Positions 20,201 through 31,080 of a DNA stretch of 64,000 nt are shown in pieces; position 1 is the first letter of the stretch, and each line of letters opens with the position of its first letter. This stretch comes from Petasospora fabianii (Eukaryota; Ascomycota; Saccharomycetes; Phaffomycetales; Wickerhamomycetaceae), in the NCBI GenBank assembly GCA_022641835.1, contig CP048719.1, forward strand, positions 620,001 to 684,000, written 5' to 3'. The notes below the pieces were generated by a model, which did not search any database, was not told the DNA's origin, and saw only the letters and a program-made list of their open reading frames with translations. Both the position numbers and the translations under genes were made by a program.

Positions 20201-20594
20201 GGGGTATCTGATGATGTTGAAGGTGTTGTTGTTGTTGTGGTGGTGGAGGAGCTGTTGCGTACATCATACGCTGTCCTGGATAAGTCATCTGATTCTGCAT
20301 GTCTTCGTCAAGGCCTTGTTGATTATCCTCGTCTTCGTCTTCGTCTTCGTCCTCCTCGGTGTTATCTTGGTCGTCTTCGTCCTGTTGTTTGATATGATTT
20401 GTGGAACTTGAATGAGTGTGTTTCTTGATGCTCGATATTGAATGTGATGGACTGACAGAAGTTATTGATGATGCGTCTGTTGATGTGAGCTTTGAAGGTA
20501 TAGGAGTAGGTGTCTCTGTTGATGAATCAAGTAAAGATTCTCTGTTGTTGAGAAGTAAGTTGTAAAACTCTGGGTCCTCAAGCAAGCTTTGCAT
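19179..20594 (-). CDS. C2H2 zinc-finger transcription factor, Stp3/Stp4 family
   Basis: 471 residues. The C-terminal 115 residues hold the Stp-type zinc fingers: CPFCQRSFKNKSYLARHLKKH, then CPFFNPKHTKCHHLNGEFSRKDTFKAHLKSIHFIYPIG, then a third cysteine pair in RCAGCFKEF with WLTNHIETEEC. The rest is low complexity: an acidic DEDEDED stretch (about 78-91) and a long Gln run (about 131-151) with further Gln/His/Pro sequence. Stp1/Stp2 respond to external amino acids through the SPS sensor. Stp3/Stp4 lack the cleaved N-terminal regulatory motif, and I see no such motif here, so Stp3/Stp4 fits better. A TATA-like element (20661-20666) lies 67 bases upstream of the ATG. Confidence 0.8.
20142..20200. 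repeat. CAA/CAG microsatellite in the STP-type gene
   Basis: About 20 triplets of GTT/GCT on the plus strand encode the polyglutamine run on the minus strand. Mostly CAA, with a block of CAG. Length variation between strains is likely. Confidence 0.9.
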
Positions 20595-22524
20595 GGTGAG
20601 ATCTTTTTTTTTCCAGTTCTAAGTGTGGCGATGGGCCTCTTGTGTGGGGGTTATGCCCTGTATATAGTCGGAAGTGTCGTATCTGCGGGGAGGGCAGAGA
20701 GAATGTCAGATGTGGTTGTATGGATATGTGCGTAGGAGTGGGATCAGTTTGAATAGCACGAGTGGTCTCGAACCGGAAAGTCGGCAGATGTGCGTTTGTG
20801 TATGATTGCAGCGTCAGTCTGCGAGGCTAGAGGGCAGTTGAGACGCGTGTGGAGCTATTTCCGGGTGGGATGTACGCGGTTATGTTCAACTTGTCAAGCG
20901 AGTAAAACCTTGTAACGGCGTGTTTGTGATGTAATCGGACCTGGGCAAAGGAAAGGGCGGCGAACCCCCGGCGGTGAACACGGCAACTTTGTCTTAAAGA
21001 AAAGATGAGCACAGAAATAGATGATGAGTCCCTTAGGTTATCCAGAGATGGACGGCTGTGTTTTATGGTTTATAAGTGGAGAAGGGAAAAACCGCTGCCG
21101 AACCAGGATGCGGTAACCGCCCCAGTCAAATGGATCTGTAGCTTAATCTTTTTGACACTTTTTTTTTCCCGTCTGGCGCGGTTCGCGAAACACCGCCGAC
21201 AGAGTTCTCCAGGCAGAAGAATAACCTCCGATTGGCAAGGCCACGCACAGCCAAGTTAATCGGCTTGGGCGGGGTCGGGTACCACCGCGGTCGTTAGTTA
21301 GAGGGGGAGGGGGTATAGAGAGGGGCACAGTGTAGAAAAGAATAATAAATAAAAATGCAGAAAAAAATACACTAAAAAAGCTGACTCAGCTGGTTAACTT
21401 GGGAGTTGAAAAAGTGGTAGCAATCAAAGCCCGAACCATATTTGTCATGGATAAGTTTATTAAATTCTGTCAACAACCCCAGCATAAGAACCAGTTTGAA
21501 ACTATCTGCGACAAGGTGCCGGCGCCTGCGGCCCGCAAGCGTAGTTGTCACTGGTATGCTGCATCATGCTTACGCACTCCGCAAAGACGCAAGGTGAGTT
21601 CTACACACTAAGGTCTGGCTCTGGTTAGCTTACAAAGTCCAATGATGGTCCCTCGGGGATTGAAGAGATCTATTGTATTGTTCGCTTGTGGCCAGGGGTA
21701 CCGGTACGGGTATCATAATTTTGTCAATAGCCAAAGAATTTGCGCTAAAGAACTTCTATCCACTGTCACCACCACTACCAATCCCACCACTAGTTACACA
21801 TCGTATAAACCTCAAATCGACCCATAGTCGGCTTGACTCTACCGAGATTCGCCTGATAAATCGATCCACAACGGCACGCGCGGGTTCTGGTACCGGCCAA
21901 GACACTATAGTCAACAAGTTATGATTTCCCAACTCATGGCAACAACATACTTTAACCGATGCACAGTTGCAGTTACTACAGGATGTACGTGAGTACATAC
22001 ATCTGCGGAGGCCGGTGAAGCCTTCCATCTTTAATCTAATATCAACAAACTAAATTATGAGGCTGAACAATACAGCCGTTCACTTGAATCGCCGAAGTCT
22101 CTACAGTTAACGCGAATAGTAAATGCCGTACGTTTACCAGCCATTCTCCGCCTTTTTTAGTGAACTTGAGAGAACAAATACTTGTTGTCGGAGTGTAATA
22201 GTATTCATAGTATATTCAAAATTCTTTGTGGCTAGTGGTGGTTTTAATCACAAGAATATCAAACGACAGTATGCGAGGTGTACTGGAGATCATTTTCCTG
22301 CGTCCTATATTTAAAAGTGGGCAGGGGCAAGCGAGCACAAAGCACAGATAATTCCCCCTCAATTTCATTTTTCCATGACGTGTTTCTCAATCCAAGCCAA
22401 GACGATTCTTAACAAACACTAATACTATTAGTTCGTATAGTTAGCTCTCACACATTCTTTCTATGTGTCTCCGGCCTCCAAGTCCCCGGTCAATAGGTGT
22501 ACTCGTATCTGCGAGGCGGCAGCT

Positions 22525-22551
22525 ATCGGTCACCGGCAATTGGTGACCGAT
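22525..22551. repeat. Perfect 10-bp inverted repeat, 7-base spacer
   Basis: ATCGGTCACC at 22525-22534 and GGTGACCGAT at 22542-22551. Pairing resumes two bases out, after one T-G wobble. The size and spacing suit a dimeric regulator or an RNA hairpin. Confidence 0.7.
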
Positions 22552-22737
22552 GGCGGAAAATTCACAGTAGGTGCGGTTCGACATTTTAGTGTCCCACCTA
22601 TGGAAAAAGACCCCTTTTTTCGAAATGTCCGGGCTACATCCATGTCAAATCATGTATACTCGTGTGTGCTCGCGTGTGCCTCTCGTGATCTGTATGCGAG
22701 GTTCATCTCACTTCATCAGTCCACTCTCATAGTGCAA

Positions 22738-22761
22738 CGGGAGCATAATGCAATGCTCCCG
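22738..22761. repeat. Perfect 9-bp inverted repeat, CGG...CCG ends
   Basis: CGGGAGCAT at 22738-22746 and ATGCTCCCG at 22753-22761 with a 6-base centre. The outer CGG and CCG triplets are the half-sites used by many Zn2Cys6 fungal regulators. Confidence 0.7.
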
Positions 22762-23102
22762 TATGGGGATGTGGTTTCATATCCCGTGTTCCCGTGTGCC
22801 CCCACAGACAGCACACCCGTGTGGTCCCTTATGAAGGACCTCATCTCGTTCTTGGAATCGGCTCGTACTGTAACTAATTACCCTCTCTTTGATCCAGCTG
22901 TCACTAAAACAATAGCGCTCAAAGTTGGCAGGACGGTTTTCTCGATTCTACTAAAACAGAACCATCAAAACTGTCTAAACACTTTCTTCAAATCAAATAT
23001 CGATAAATATAGACATACCCCACCATACCTAACTGTAAAACATGGATTTCTCTACTCCGCCTCATAAAAAAGTCGAACCACAATTTTTCTTTCCCCTCTG
23101 AG

Positions 23103-23146
23103 TCTCTTTGACTCTTTGATTCTTTGACTCTTTGACTCTGACTCTG
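23103..23146. repeat. TTTGACTC direct repeat with four TGACTC cores
   Basis: An imperfect 8-base tandem repeat. TGACTC occurs at 23109, 23125, 23133 and 23139. TGACTC is the core of the Gcn4/AP-1 site (TGACTCA), but none of the four has the final A. Confidence 0.6.
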
Positions 23147-23916
23147 ATCCAACGTACACATCATCTCAGCAAAGAGCGGCTAAAAGCGGGGATGTCTCAT
23201 CAGGACGTTAAAGCCCGAGAAATGCGTTAACCCGCATCCAATGAAGCTCATCAGGCAACTACCCTTTTGCCAATCATTCTATACTATTCTCCCCTTACTA
23301 TCCTGTTATCATGTCACTAACTTCCTATTATTAACTTTAGTCAAGTTTATGTAACGGAATTGTGCGGGATCATAGGCACCGCCGCACTTGTTCAACACCC
23401 GGTACTGACATCGCTTCCCCAGTGTGCAGATCTTACGGTAGCGCAAGCTTATTTTCTCTCTCTATCAATATCTATATCAATATCTCTCTCTACCTCCATC
23501 TGTTCGTTGGCTTTACAGCTTTTTTGATTCATATGTTTTATAGCTACAGCTACAGCTACCATGACATGAATATGTATATCTCATTTCATGCTTCTTCTTC
23601 TCTTCTCCTGCTTTGTTGTTAGTTCCTCGTCACCCATCGGCGTTGTCGTGTCAATGTAACATATCACTCTGTGCATCAACACGAGTGTTGTGCATGCTAT
23701 ACGTTAACCAGTCCTGTCAATCCAACTTTACTTTTACCCCAATCTACATTTGCGAAACTCATAACCTCATTTAAAACGCAAACCAAACATAGCATCCAAA
23801 CAATTTTAATAACAAAACAAATCAAAATAGTACAACTCTAGCTCGTCAACAACATATGACGTCACGTCAAAAAAAAATCTATCAATATTCTTCCTGTAGC
23901 AGCTGCCAATTGAACC

Positions 23917-25236
23917 TCATAAGTGTACGGCAGCATGCAAGTCGTCAGCATTTAGCAAATCAACACCTAGTGCAGTCAACTGTCTCCAAACATCATCTCT
24001 TTGCGTTGCTGGCCATGCAGGAGTTTCCCAAATCCTAATCTTGAGTCCCAACAAATGCGCAGTGTCAATGGTCTTCTTCACCATAGACAATTCCCTTTCC
24101 GATAACCCACCAGAGAATCTAAATGCTCTTGAACCATCAATGATATCCTTGAGTGATGCAGATGCAAAGATTGAAATTCCTGTAGAGGCGTTGTAATTGA
24201 CAATATTTTGATCTTTAGCAATATCATGCTCTTTCATCAATTTGGCCATTGGGGCATCAACAAACATCGTACGGATACGTTGTTGAGAAATCTTTTGCAC
24301 TGGAACATCACCAGATATGATCAAAGTCACAGGACCATATTTCCACTGCTGTGTCTCAGTGTTAAAAGTTGTGAGATATCCCTTCTTTGCAAATCTTGCA
24401 AAAGAACGCACAATCATTTCAAAAACAACATCTGGATCATTCTTGACATCAAGAACAAAATACATCGTTGCACTTGGATCATAATCAAAGACACCGATTC
24501 TTTTATCAAACTCATCCTCCTCTTCGTCAAACTGATCCTCCTCTACATCATCAGTATCCTCGTTCTCTTGGATAAGTACATCATGAGCATTTTGCTGATC
24601 CAACAAAGCCTCCAATGGTTCCAAATACATATTGTGCAACGTTTTGAAAGATGACAAAGAACGCTTATGATGACCAACAAATAATTCAGCTTCATATCCA
24701 TCCAAATGCCAAATATCAGCCTCAACGGATTGACATCCTAATGATAAGGCTTCAAAAAGCGGGAAATGTCTCCAATAGTCATTATGAGAGTGTACGGGCA
24801 AAACTGGTTTCCCCTGATTTAGCTTCTGTACTGTGAGAATCTGTGGCATACCATGTGGTACCCAATGGTGGAGATGTGATGATGAAGATGATGATGATGA
24901 TGATCCGTGCGATGAGCTCTTTCCGCGCGGCTCGGTCGAGTAAGATGGTGCATACCATGATGAGCTCCCTAGCGTACTAATGAACAAGTCATTGACAAAT
25001 GTTGGATTGTGTGAGTATCTGACAACCATTGATGCAGCAATCAAGGACATGAGTGCAAGGAATGATGATATGCACGCTGTGTATTTCCAAAAGCGGTTCC
25101 ATCTTGTAAGCTTCATCACCTGGATACGGTGGTCTGTAACAGGATCCTGGTATTCAAAAGCTTCTAGTGGAGACAGCTTATTATCGATGTCCTCCTGATA
25201 GCTCGAAGATGAGTCAAGCAAGTTCTCCTCTGACAT
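23917..25236 (-). CDS. AIM6: AIM6-like phospholipase C-fold phosphodiesterase
   Basis: 439 residues. A single membrane anchor (YTACISSFLALMSLIAASMVV, about 52-72) precedes a Ser-rich linker and a PLC-like phosphodiesterase domain: LPVHSHNDYWRHFPLFEALSLGCQSVEADIW, VGHHKRSL, ATMYFVLDVKND and a late LKIRIWETPAWP. The two active-site histidines of the TIM barrel would be in HSHND and GHH. Aim6 is known from altered mitochondrial inheritance in S. cerevisiae; its substrate is unknown. An acidic stretch (DTDDVEEDQFDEEEDEFD) is inserted in the domain. The Ser run near residues 108-119 comes from a short microsatellite. Confidence 0.85.
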   Translation of the reverse strand: MSEENLLDSSSSYQEDIDNKLSPLEAFEYQDPVTDHRIQVMKLTRWNRFWKYTACISSFLALMSLIAASMVVRYSHNPTFVNDLFISTLGSSSWYAPSYSTEPRGKSSSHGSSSSSSSSSHLHHWVPHGMPQILTVQKLNQGKPVLPVHSHNDYWRHFPLFEALSLGCQSVEADIWHLDGYEAELFVGHHKRSLSSFKTLHNMYLEPLEALLDQQNAHDVLIQENEDTDDVEEDQFDEEEDEFDKRIGVFDYDPSATMYFVLDVKNDPDVVFEMIVRSFARFAKKGYLTTFNTETQQWKYGPVTLIISGDVPVQKISQQRIRTMFVDAPMAKLMKEHDIAKDQNIVNYNASTGISIFASASLKDIIDGSRAFRFSGGLSERELSMVKKTIDTAHLLGLKIRIWETPAWPATQRDDVWRQLTALGVDLLNADDLHAAVHL

Positions 25237-26430
25237 AGTAGATGTTCGTTTATAATAGAGTGTCGTTCCTGTGTAGATCGCGGTGCAATGTGGCGCGGGC
25301 AGATAAACGGAGGGAAGCGGGATGGTCAGTGTAGAGAGTACTTAATCGATGTGTGTTATGAGGGATGGCAGTAGTATCAGTGTTGATGGTATCTACTCGA
25401 AGATATTAGGTAGTGTGGGGATGACGAAGCAGCTCGGGAGCGAACCATTGGTTATATATATAACCTTAGCAGGGGTGATTAATCATTATAACGCATCATG
25501 CACGTTTTTGGTGTTCTGAGAACTGGTCCCGCGTGGGCCGCCCCACGAGTCAACTTTTGAGGGAGAGTTTAACTTATGCTCAGCCGGCAACTACTATTAT
25601 TGGGTTGATATGTTAACCGACTTGATTATAGACACAAATAAAGGCACAGTAGCCGTATACCCCGCTAAAATGAAAACTAGTTATTTCCTTTCTTCCGCGG
25701 ATGGGGGCTTAGGTATTGAGGGCTGCAATGATAAGACACCAGTACCAGGGAAATGAACACTGCTAAACAATCTGTGGCTGTCGAGGCGCAGTCATGGGAA
25801 TTCAAAAGGCCGTGATAGAATCAACACCTGTTGTTCGACTACTTGATGAGCTTGGCGAAGTTGATCCGGATACTGTTCCGGAGACGAGGTAATACGAACC
25901 GTTATCTCGGTGTGATCGCTAAAAATGGGATTGAGATTATGGATAACTAATCCCCGCGGAGCGTTGTCCCACAACTACCTTAGTCATTGAAACTAACTTT
26001 AGTGTCTATTACTAGTTAACAACTGTACCGTTAACACTTATCGGACGTGGGCTCAAGGCGTTATATAACACATCTTTACATGCATTACTCTCTCGCATAC
26101 ACAAGAGATGGGATAGTCCGTAATTAGGTGGCTCATTATTATCATGTTGATGTCTTTAATCTTCCAATTAAAAAAAGACACCTAGTCTATATATCACTGA
26201 TATACAGCTAACTCTCAAAGCAGTATTCCATAACACATTAAGCAAGCCCTTAAAAACATAAACTAGTGTACAAATTATCTCATGTGGTGTACTATGCAAT
26301 CATCAAGATGGTAATTTTTTTCTTTTCAATCCAAAAAGAGAGGAAGACAAAAGATGGTAACGGGATCATAATACCATCTGGCCTTAGCCTCTTTGATTTC
26401 AAATGCAGATCATATTAGAACTCTCCCGAT
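25237..26430. other. AIM6 upstream region
   Basis: Both flanking genes are on the minus strand. A palindromic TTATATATATAA (25452-25463) about 215 bases upstream of AIM6 may be its TATA element. The remaining 1 kb has short open frames only and nothing recognised. Confidence 0.4.
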
Positions 26431-26748
26431 TCATTTCTTCTTAGTTCTGAAGTTGGTGTGCATATTCTTCTTACCTTTCTTCATCTTAATCTTTTGATGT
26501 CTGGAACCTCTTGTACCACTTGTAGACACCTTTTTCTTGTTCTCAGATTCTTCGTCATCAACCATGGCATCCTCAGCGACAACATCCTCGCTAACTTCCT
26601 CACCAGCAGCCTGCTTCTGCTTAATCAAATCAAGCTTAGCCTTCTCATGAAGTCTCTTTGTTCTTTCATCAACAGCAGCCTGGAACTCCTTACCACGCTT
26701 AACGGACTTGGCTTTGAGCTTGGACTTCGAACGGAGTGACTTGGCCAT
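26431..26748 (-). CDS. YBL028C/LLPH-type nucleolar protein (DUF2423)
   Basis: 105 residues from the ATG at 26748. The MAKSLRSKSKLKAKSVKR N-terminus is the family signature. The C-terminus is strongly basic (HQKIKMKKGKKNMHTNFRTKKK). An acidic patch (VAEDAMVDDEESEN) sits between. Yeast YBL028C is a pre-60S associated nucleolar protein; the human relative is LLPH. It diverges from RPL19, another 60S gene, across 481 bases, which suggests shared control. Confidence 0.85.
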   Translation of the reverse strand: MAKSLRSKSKLKAKSVKRGKEFQAAVDERTKRLHEKAKLDLIKQKQAAGEEVSEDVVAEDAMVDDEESENKKKVSTSGTRGSRHQKIKMKKGKKNMHTNFRTKKK

Positions 26749-26979
26749 TCTCAATCAAAAGATGATAATAATCTAATCCCTTCTTAAGACTATATTCCCC
26801 CCCTTATGCTCTGTTTGGTTGTGTCAAATAGCCTGGGAAAATTTTATGCGAGCGCATCGCACCCGTGACAGAATGGCAGACGAAATATTGCCCTGATATC
26901 ATGGTCACGTGCTTTTGATAAGGGTCTTAGGAAGTATCCCTTTCGCGCAACAGTCCCATAGCTCGATTTTTTCACAATG

Positions 26980-26992
26980 ACACCCACACACC
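26980..26992 (+). promoter_or_regulatory. Rap1 site in the RPL19 promoter
   Basis: ACACCCACACACC matches the yeast Rap1 consensus (ACACCCRYACAYM) at all 13 positions. It lies about 240 bases upstream of the RPL19 start codon and about 230 bases from the divergent YBL028C-type gene, a usual distance for ribosomal protein promoters. Confidence 0.65.
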
Positions 26993-27229
26993 ACCCAAGC
27001 ACCAAAGTGACACAAACTGTTCGCGAAAAGGCTAACATCCGAACACCATCACTCCCCCTTTAGCCCATCTGCCCACAGTGTACGCTGCCCGCGGTTGTGT
27101 GTTTGGGCGGCTCGCGCTGGTTTGTGTGTGTGGAGCGAGCGCGGGTTTGGAAAAAAAAGCTGAAAACCTTGAACACACACACAACACTTGAAGTCAAAGG
27201 GGACTTCTTCAGCAAGTATCACAGCAAAG

Positions 27230-28298
27230 ATGTAAGTGCTTATTGGAGATGGAGAAGCACTGAATAATGATCACACGACAAAGAATCAATGAAGTACAAA
27301 ACGAGCAGATGCAGTTTGTGCGTGGGCTTTGGTCATCAACAGACCAGTTGTACCAGTTTCACCAGATTTGCAAAGGAGCTAAGAAAAGAAGGGAGCAAAG
27401 ATAGAGGAAGCCCCGATCAAGGGATACAACAAAGCAAATCACAGCTATGTTCACATTTATTATTTAACAGTGCCATGTTAAATCACAGCTTTCATCCACT
27501 TTGATCAAGAAGTTTTACCCCCCCTTACAAAATTGGTGTCCCATCGCCACCCCTTGCTTTGCGTCCCCTATCACAGGCAACCCTGCCCAGTGTATCCGAT
27601 CAGCAAACCGCCATATACACACTCCCTCTCTGTCGCCTTTCATATTTATTCTACCAAGCTTTTAATCATTCAGTGCTTCCCACTACCACTACCTAAAAAA
27701 CCAGGAGTGACATACTAACATGCATCACAGGGCTAACTTGAGAACTCAGAAGAGACTTGCCGCCTCCGTCGTTGGCGTTGGTAAGAGAAAAATCTGGTTG
27801 GACCCAAATGAGGCCACCGAGATCTCCCAGGCCAACTCTAGACAGGCTATCAGAAAGTTGTACAAGAACGGTACCATCGTTAAGAAGCCAGTTCGTGTCC
27901 ACTCTAGATCTAGAGCTAGAGCTTTGGCTGAGTCCAAGAGAGCTGGTCGTCACACCGGTTACGGTAAGAGAAAGGGTACCAAGGAGGCTCGTTTCCCATC
28001 CCAGGTTATCTGGATCAGAAGATTGAGAGTTTTGAGAAGACTCTTGGCTAAGTACAGAGATGCTGGTAAGATTGACAGACACTTGTACCACTCTCTTTAC
28101 AAGGCTGCTAAGGGTAACACCTTCAAGCACAAGAGAGCCCTTGTTGAGCACATCATTGCTGCTAAGGCTGAGGCTGCTCGTGAGAAGGCTTTGAAGGATG
28201 AGGCCGATGCTAGAAGAGCCAAGAACAGATCTGCCAGAGAGAGAAGACAGCAGAGAATTGCTGAGAAGAGAGAGGCTTTGTTCGCTGAGGAGGCTTAA
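27230..28298 (+). CDS. RPL19: Ribosomal protein eL19, RPL19 (two exons)
   Basis: The first coding exon is only the bases A and T of the start codon (27230-27231). The intron begins with the G (GTAAGT) and exon 2 starts at 27731 with GGCTAACTTG, so the spliced start is ATG GCT AAC TTG ([13 protein letters not shown]). This gives 189 residues, the same length as S. cerevisiae Rpl19. The protein is a basic 60S ribosomal protein with a long C-terminal helix ([22 protein letters not shown]...). Codon use is strongly biased (AGA, GGT, AAG, TTG), as expected for high expression. A frame reading MHHRANLR from an ATG within the intron is an artefact of not splicing. Confidence 0.95.
27232..27730 (+). 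other. RPL19 intron (499 bases)
   Basis: Donor GTAAGT at 27232, branch point TACTAAC at 27713-27719, acceptor CAG at 27728-27730. It splits the start codon. No clear C/D-box snoRNA motifs were seen inside. Confidence 0.93.
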
Positions 28299-28672
28299 AT
28301 TCTTTGAGGTTTTGGTTTAACTCTGACAAATGTATGTTTATAATTTGGTCTATGCAAACCCATAATTGTAGTTTTAAGAAGATGATGTCAATTTGATAGT
28401 ATTGAGGGAGTCACACAAGGAGCGCTCTCCATAAACGACTACTCAGCGTTTGGTCATCACCGAAATTTTCATGTATGATTACTGCCCCTCATCTGGTATT
28501 TCTATGTCAGAAATGAGGTAGATGATAATGTACATGGCCTAAAGACTACAGCTGTTTCTTCAAAAGTTCTTAAGGAATATGGATCTTCTTTAAATTTATT
28601 TGTGAAACTTTATAACCTCACTAAACCAGTAGTGGTATAAATTTCAGAGTCAGTGAGTCTATACGAAAGCAC
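28299..28672. other. Convergent spacer RPL19 / ADH3-type gene
   Basis: 374 bases of AT-rich 3' sequence shared by two convergent genes. Nothing else recognised. Confidence 0.4.
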
Positions 28673-29782
28673 TTACTTGGATGTGTCGACAACGTAACGA
28701 CCCAAGATCTTACCCTTCTCCATAAGTTCGTAAACCTCTGGCAACTCTGAAAGGCCAACAACCTTAATTGGAGACTTGACGAGGCCTCTAGAGAAGAAAT
28801 CAATGGCCTCTCTAGTGTCAGCTCTGTTACCGACGTAGGAACCGATAATGTTAATGGACTTGACAACGTGAGAGAAGACCTCAGACTTGCAAACAGCGTT
28901 AGCTGGAAGACCGACAAGGACAACCTTACCAGTTGGTCTAACGTACTCAGTAGACTGAGAGATAGCAGCCTCAGAGACAGAAACGTTGATGACACCGTGT
29001 GGACCACCCTGGGTAGCCTCCTGAATAGCTTCAACGATGTTCTTCTCCTTAGTGAAATCGATAAACACCTCACCACCGAGGGACTCGAACAACTTCTGCT
29101 TGTCAGCACCACCATCGATACCAAGAACTCTGTAACCCATGGCAACAGCGTACTGAACGGCAAGGGAACCAAGACCACCAGCGGCACCAGAGATGGCAAC
29201 CCACTGACCAGCCTTCAAGTTTGCACTCTTCAAAGCCTTGTAAACGGTGACACCTGCACAAAGAATTGGAGCCACTTCAGCCAAATCGGTACCCTGTGGG
29301 ATCTTGGCAGCCTGAACAGCGTCAGCTGTAGCGTACTGCTGGAAGGAACCATCGTGGGTGTAACCGGACAAGTCAGCGTGGGCACAGTTTGACTCAAAGG
29401 AGTTCTCACAGAGCTCACAGGACATACAAGAACCGTTCAACCACTTAATACCAGCGTATTCACCAATCTCAAAGTTCTTAACTTCAGAACCCTTGGCGAC
29501 AACAACACCGGCACCTTCGTGACCACCAACAAGTGGGAGCTTAGTAGCCAATGGCCAATCACCCTTCCATGCGTGCAAATCTGTGTGGCAGACACCAGAG
29601 TACTTGACGTTGATCAAGATCTCGTTTGGCTTTGGTTTTGGAACTGGGATGTCCTTGTATTGGAGCTCACCGCCATTCTCGTAGAAGATAATACCCTTCT
29701 GAGTCTCTGGGATGGCTGGAGCAGTGGCGAGGCCTCTGATGAATTGTGGTCTGAAAGCTGTTCTCAAGTTTGTTCTCAACAT
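28673..29782 (-). CDS. ADH3: Mitochondrial alcohol dehydrogenase (ADH3-type)
   Basis: 369 residues. The first 22 or so ([20 protein letters not shown]) are Arg-rich without acidic residues, a mitochondrial targeting sequence that the cytosolic copy at 32592-33644 lacks. The rest is a zinc alcohol dehydrogenase of the yeast tetrameric type: [10 protein letters not shown] and GGHEGAG zinc/active-site ligands, structural zinc cysteines in [16 protein letters not shown], coenzyme loop [15 protein letters not shown], and IDGG, whose Asp selects NAD over NADP. It interconverts ethanol and acetaldehyde in the matrix and serves the ethanol-acetaldehyde redox shuttle. A TATATAA box lies at 29853-29859. 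Confidence 0.92.
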   Translation of the reverse strand: MLRTNLRTAFRPQFIRGLATAPAIPETQKGIIFYENGGELQYKDIPVPKPKPNEILINVKYSGVCHTDLHAWKGDWPLATKLPLVGGHEGAGVVVAKGSEVKNFEIGEYAGIKWLNGSCMSCELCENSFESNCAHADLSGYTHDGSFQQYATADAVQAAKIPQGTDLAEVAPILCAGVTVYKALKSANLKAGQWVAISGAAGGLGSLAVQYAVAMGYRVLGIDGGADKQKLFESLGGEVFIDFTKEKNIVEAIQEATQGGPHGVINVSVSEAAISQSTEYVRPTGKVVLVGLPANAVCKSEVFSHVVKSINIIGSYVGNRADTREAIDFFSRGLVKSPIKVVGLSELPEVYELMEKGKILGRYVVDTSK

Positions 29783-31080
29783 TTTGTGGTGTGTGTTTGA
29801 TAGAGGAGTGTCGAGAGAAGATGGAATCTAACGAGACGGCAGCAGAGAAGCCTTATATAGTTTTGGGGATGACATTTGGGAAAGGGGTGTGGCAGCAGGA
29901 TCTTGCGGCACTCGGGTGGTGCAACAAGAGTGATCTATCGAGACCGGAGTCCAATGCATGTGGGGAATGTGTCCGGGGTGATCCCCGAGAGGGTGAGAGA
30001 CCGTTCTTAACGAATTGTTGAACACCGGAGTCAACCCCCGTCCGTTAGATGTCTATCGTTCGCTTTTATCATAGCTTGGATCATTACTGTCGAATATTCA
30101 CCTTATAAACAAGCAAATCACCCCTGAACCCCTCCTTCTGATCTAGTGTTTCTCCTCTCTTTGCCCCTCCTCTTGCGCGCGTTGAGCCCAGTGAAGAGGG
30201 TGGGCTCTACGTACGCGGAGCCCGACATGCCTACTCTTTCGGCGGAGTCCTGTCCTTTCCACCACAGTGCTGCAAATTATTTGAGGGTTAGAGGATGACG
30301 ACATTGCCTCTTCTCGGTCAACTCCCAAGAGCTGCTCAGTTCTCCCCGGTTCAGTAGTCTCTTATTCGAATTGACAAGAGCAATGAATCTGTCATTGAAC
30401 ACCCTCCCAGCTCTCGTTTGTCTCTTCTAGGTTCCCCAGCTTTCCAGCCGCGCATCAGGGGATATGCTCTTGAGAGACATCTTTTTAGTCGAACTCCGAT
30501 CATGCGCATGTGGTACACTGGGGCACAAGGTGGACAGTGAACATAGTGAACACCCAATCAACGAGGCTGGTTGTGTCTTTTGCGAGTTCGGAGTGGATGA
30601 CTGGTCTTAACGACTATGGACCTGAGTCCGGGGTTTTTCTCTTGTCCATCTATCTAGCTCTATGGGCTCCCGTAACTCATAGTGTTTTCAAGTGCTCTAA
30701 TGCTCTAATGCCCTAATGCTTAAATGCTCTTAATACTCTGAGGTCCATGTTCTTATCCCCGCGACCAGTGCGCTAAACACCGCTGTCCTACCACCGCTGT
30801 CCCAGAGGCATTGCCCTCTTATAACATATGCGCGCGGTTTGGATGCCCAAAACTGATACGCCAATTGGCCTGGGTGTTCTCCACTTTCCTTCTGCCCCTT
30901 TTTTTACAGTGTTGGGCTCTGCGAAAAAATGGAGAGGGCCCCCTTATCGTGTGGCTGAATCGCTCTTACGCGCCATCCATTGGCCGACACCTCATTAACC
31001 CAGACACAATTACTTCATTGACAAGGTAAGGAAATCAGACATTAGACATAACATTAAACCATTAGTCCTCACCAACCAAC
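29783..31080. promoter_or_regulatory. ADH3-type promoter region
   Basis: 1.3 kb between two minus-strand ADH genes. Besides the TATA box it has a decayed tandem repeat of TGCTCTAA (about 30692-30730). Short open frames only. Confidence 0.4.
29853..29859 (-). promoter_or_regulatory. TATA box of the ADH3-type gene
   Basis: TATATAA on the minus strand, about 71 bases upstream of the ATG at 29782. Typical of strongly regulated yeast promoters. Confidence 0.55.

Larger units (their letters stand above)
20595..23916. promoter_or_regulatory. 3.3 kb gene-free region upstream of the STP-type gene
   Basis: The flanking genes are both on the minus strand, so this region is mainly upstream sequence of the zinc-finger gene. 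It holds two perfect inverted repeats (22525-22551 and 22738-22761), a cluster of four TGACTC hexamers (23109-23144) and two 16-base palindrome-poor AT blocks. The longest open frame (22465-23067, 200 codons) begins at GTG, has no known domain, and is not called. Confidence 0.5.

Noticed and set aside
22465-23067. 200-codon plus-strand open frame
   Set aside because: It begins at GTG, has no recognisable domain, contains the two inverted repeats, and its composition looks non-coding. Kept as regulatory DNA.
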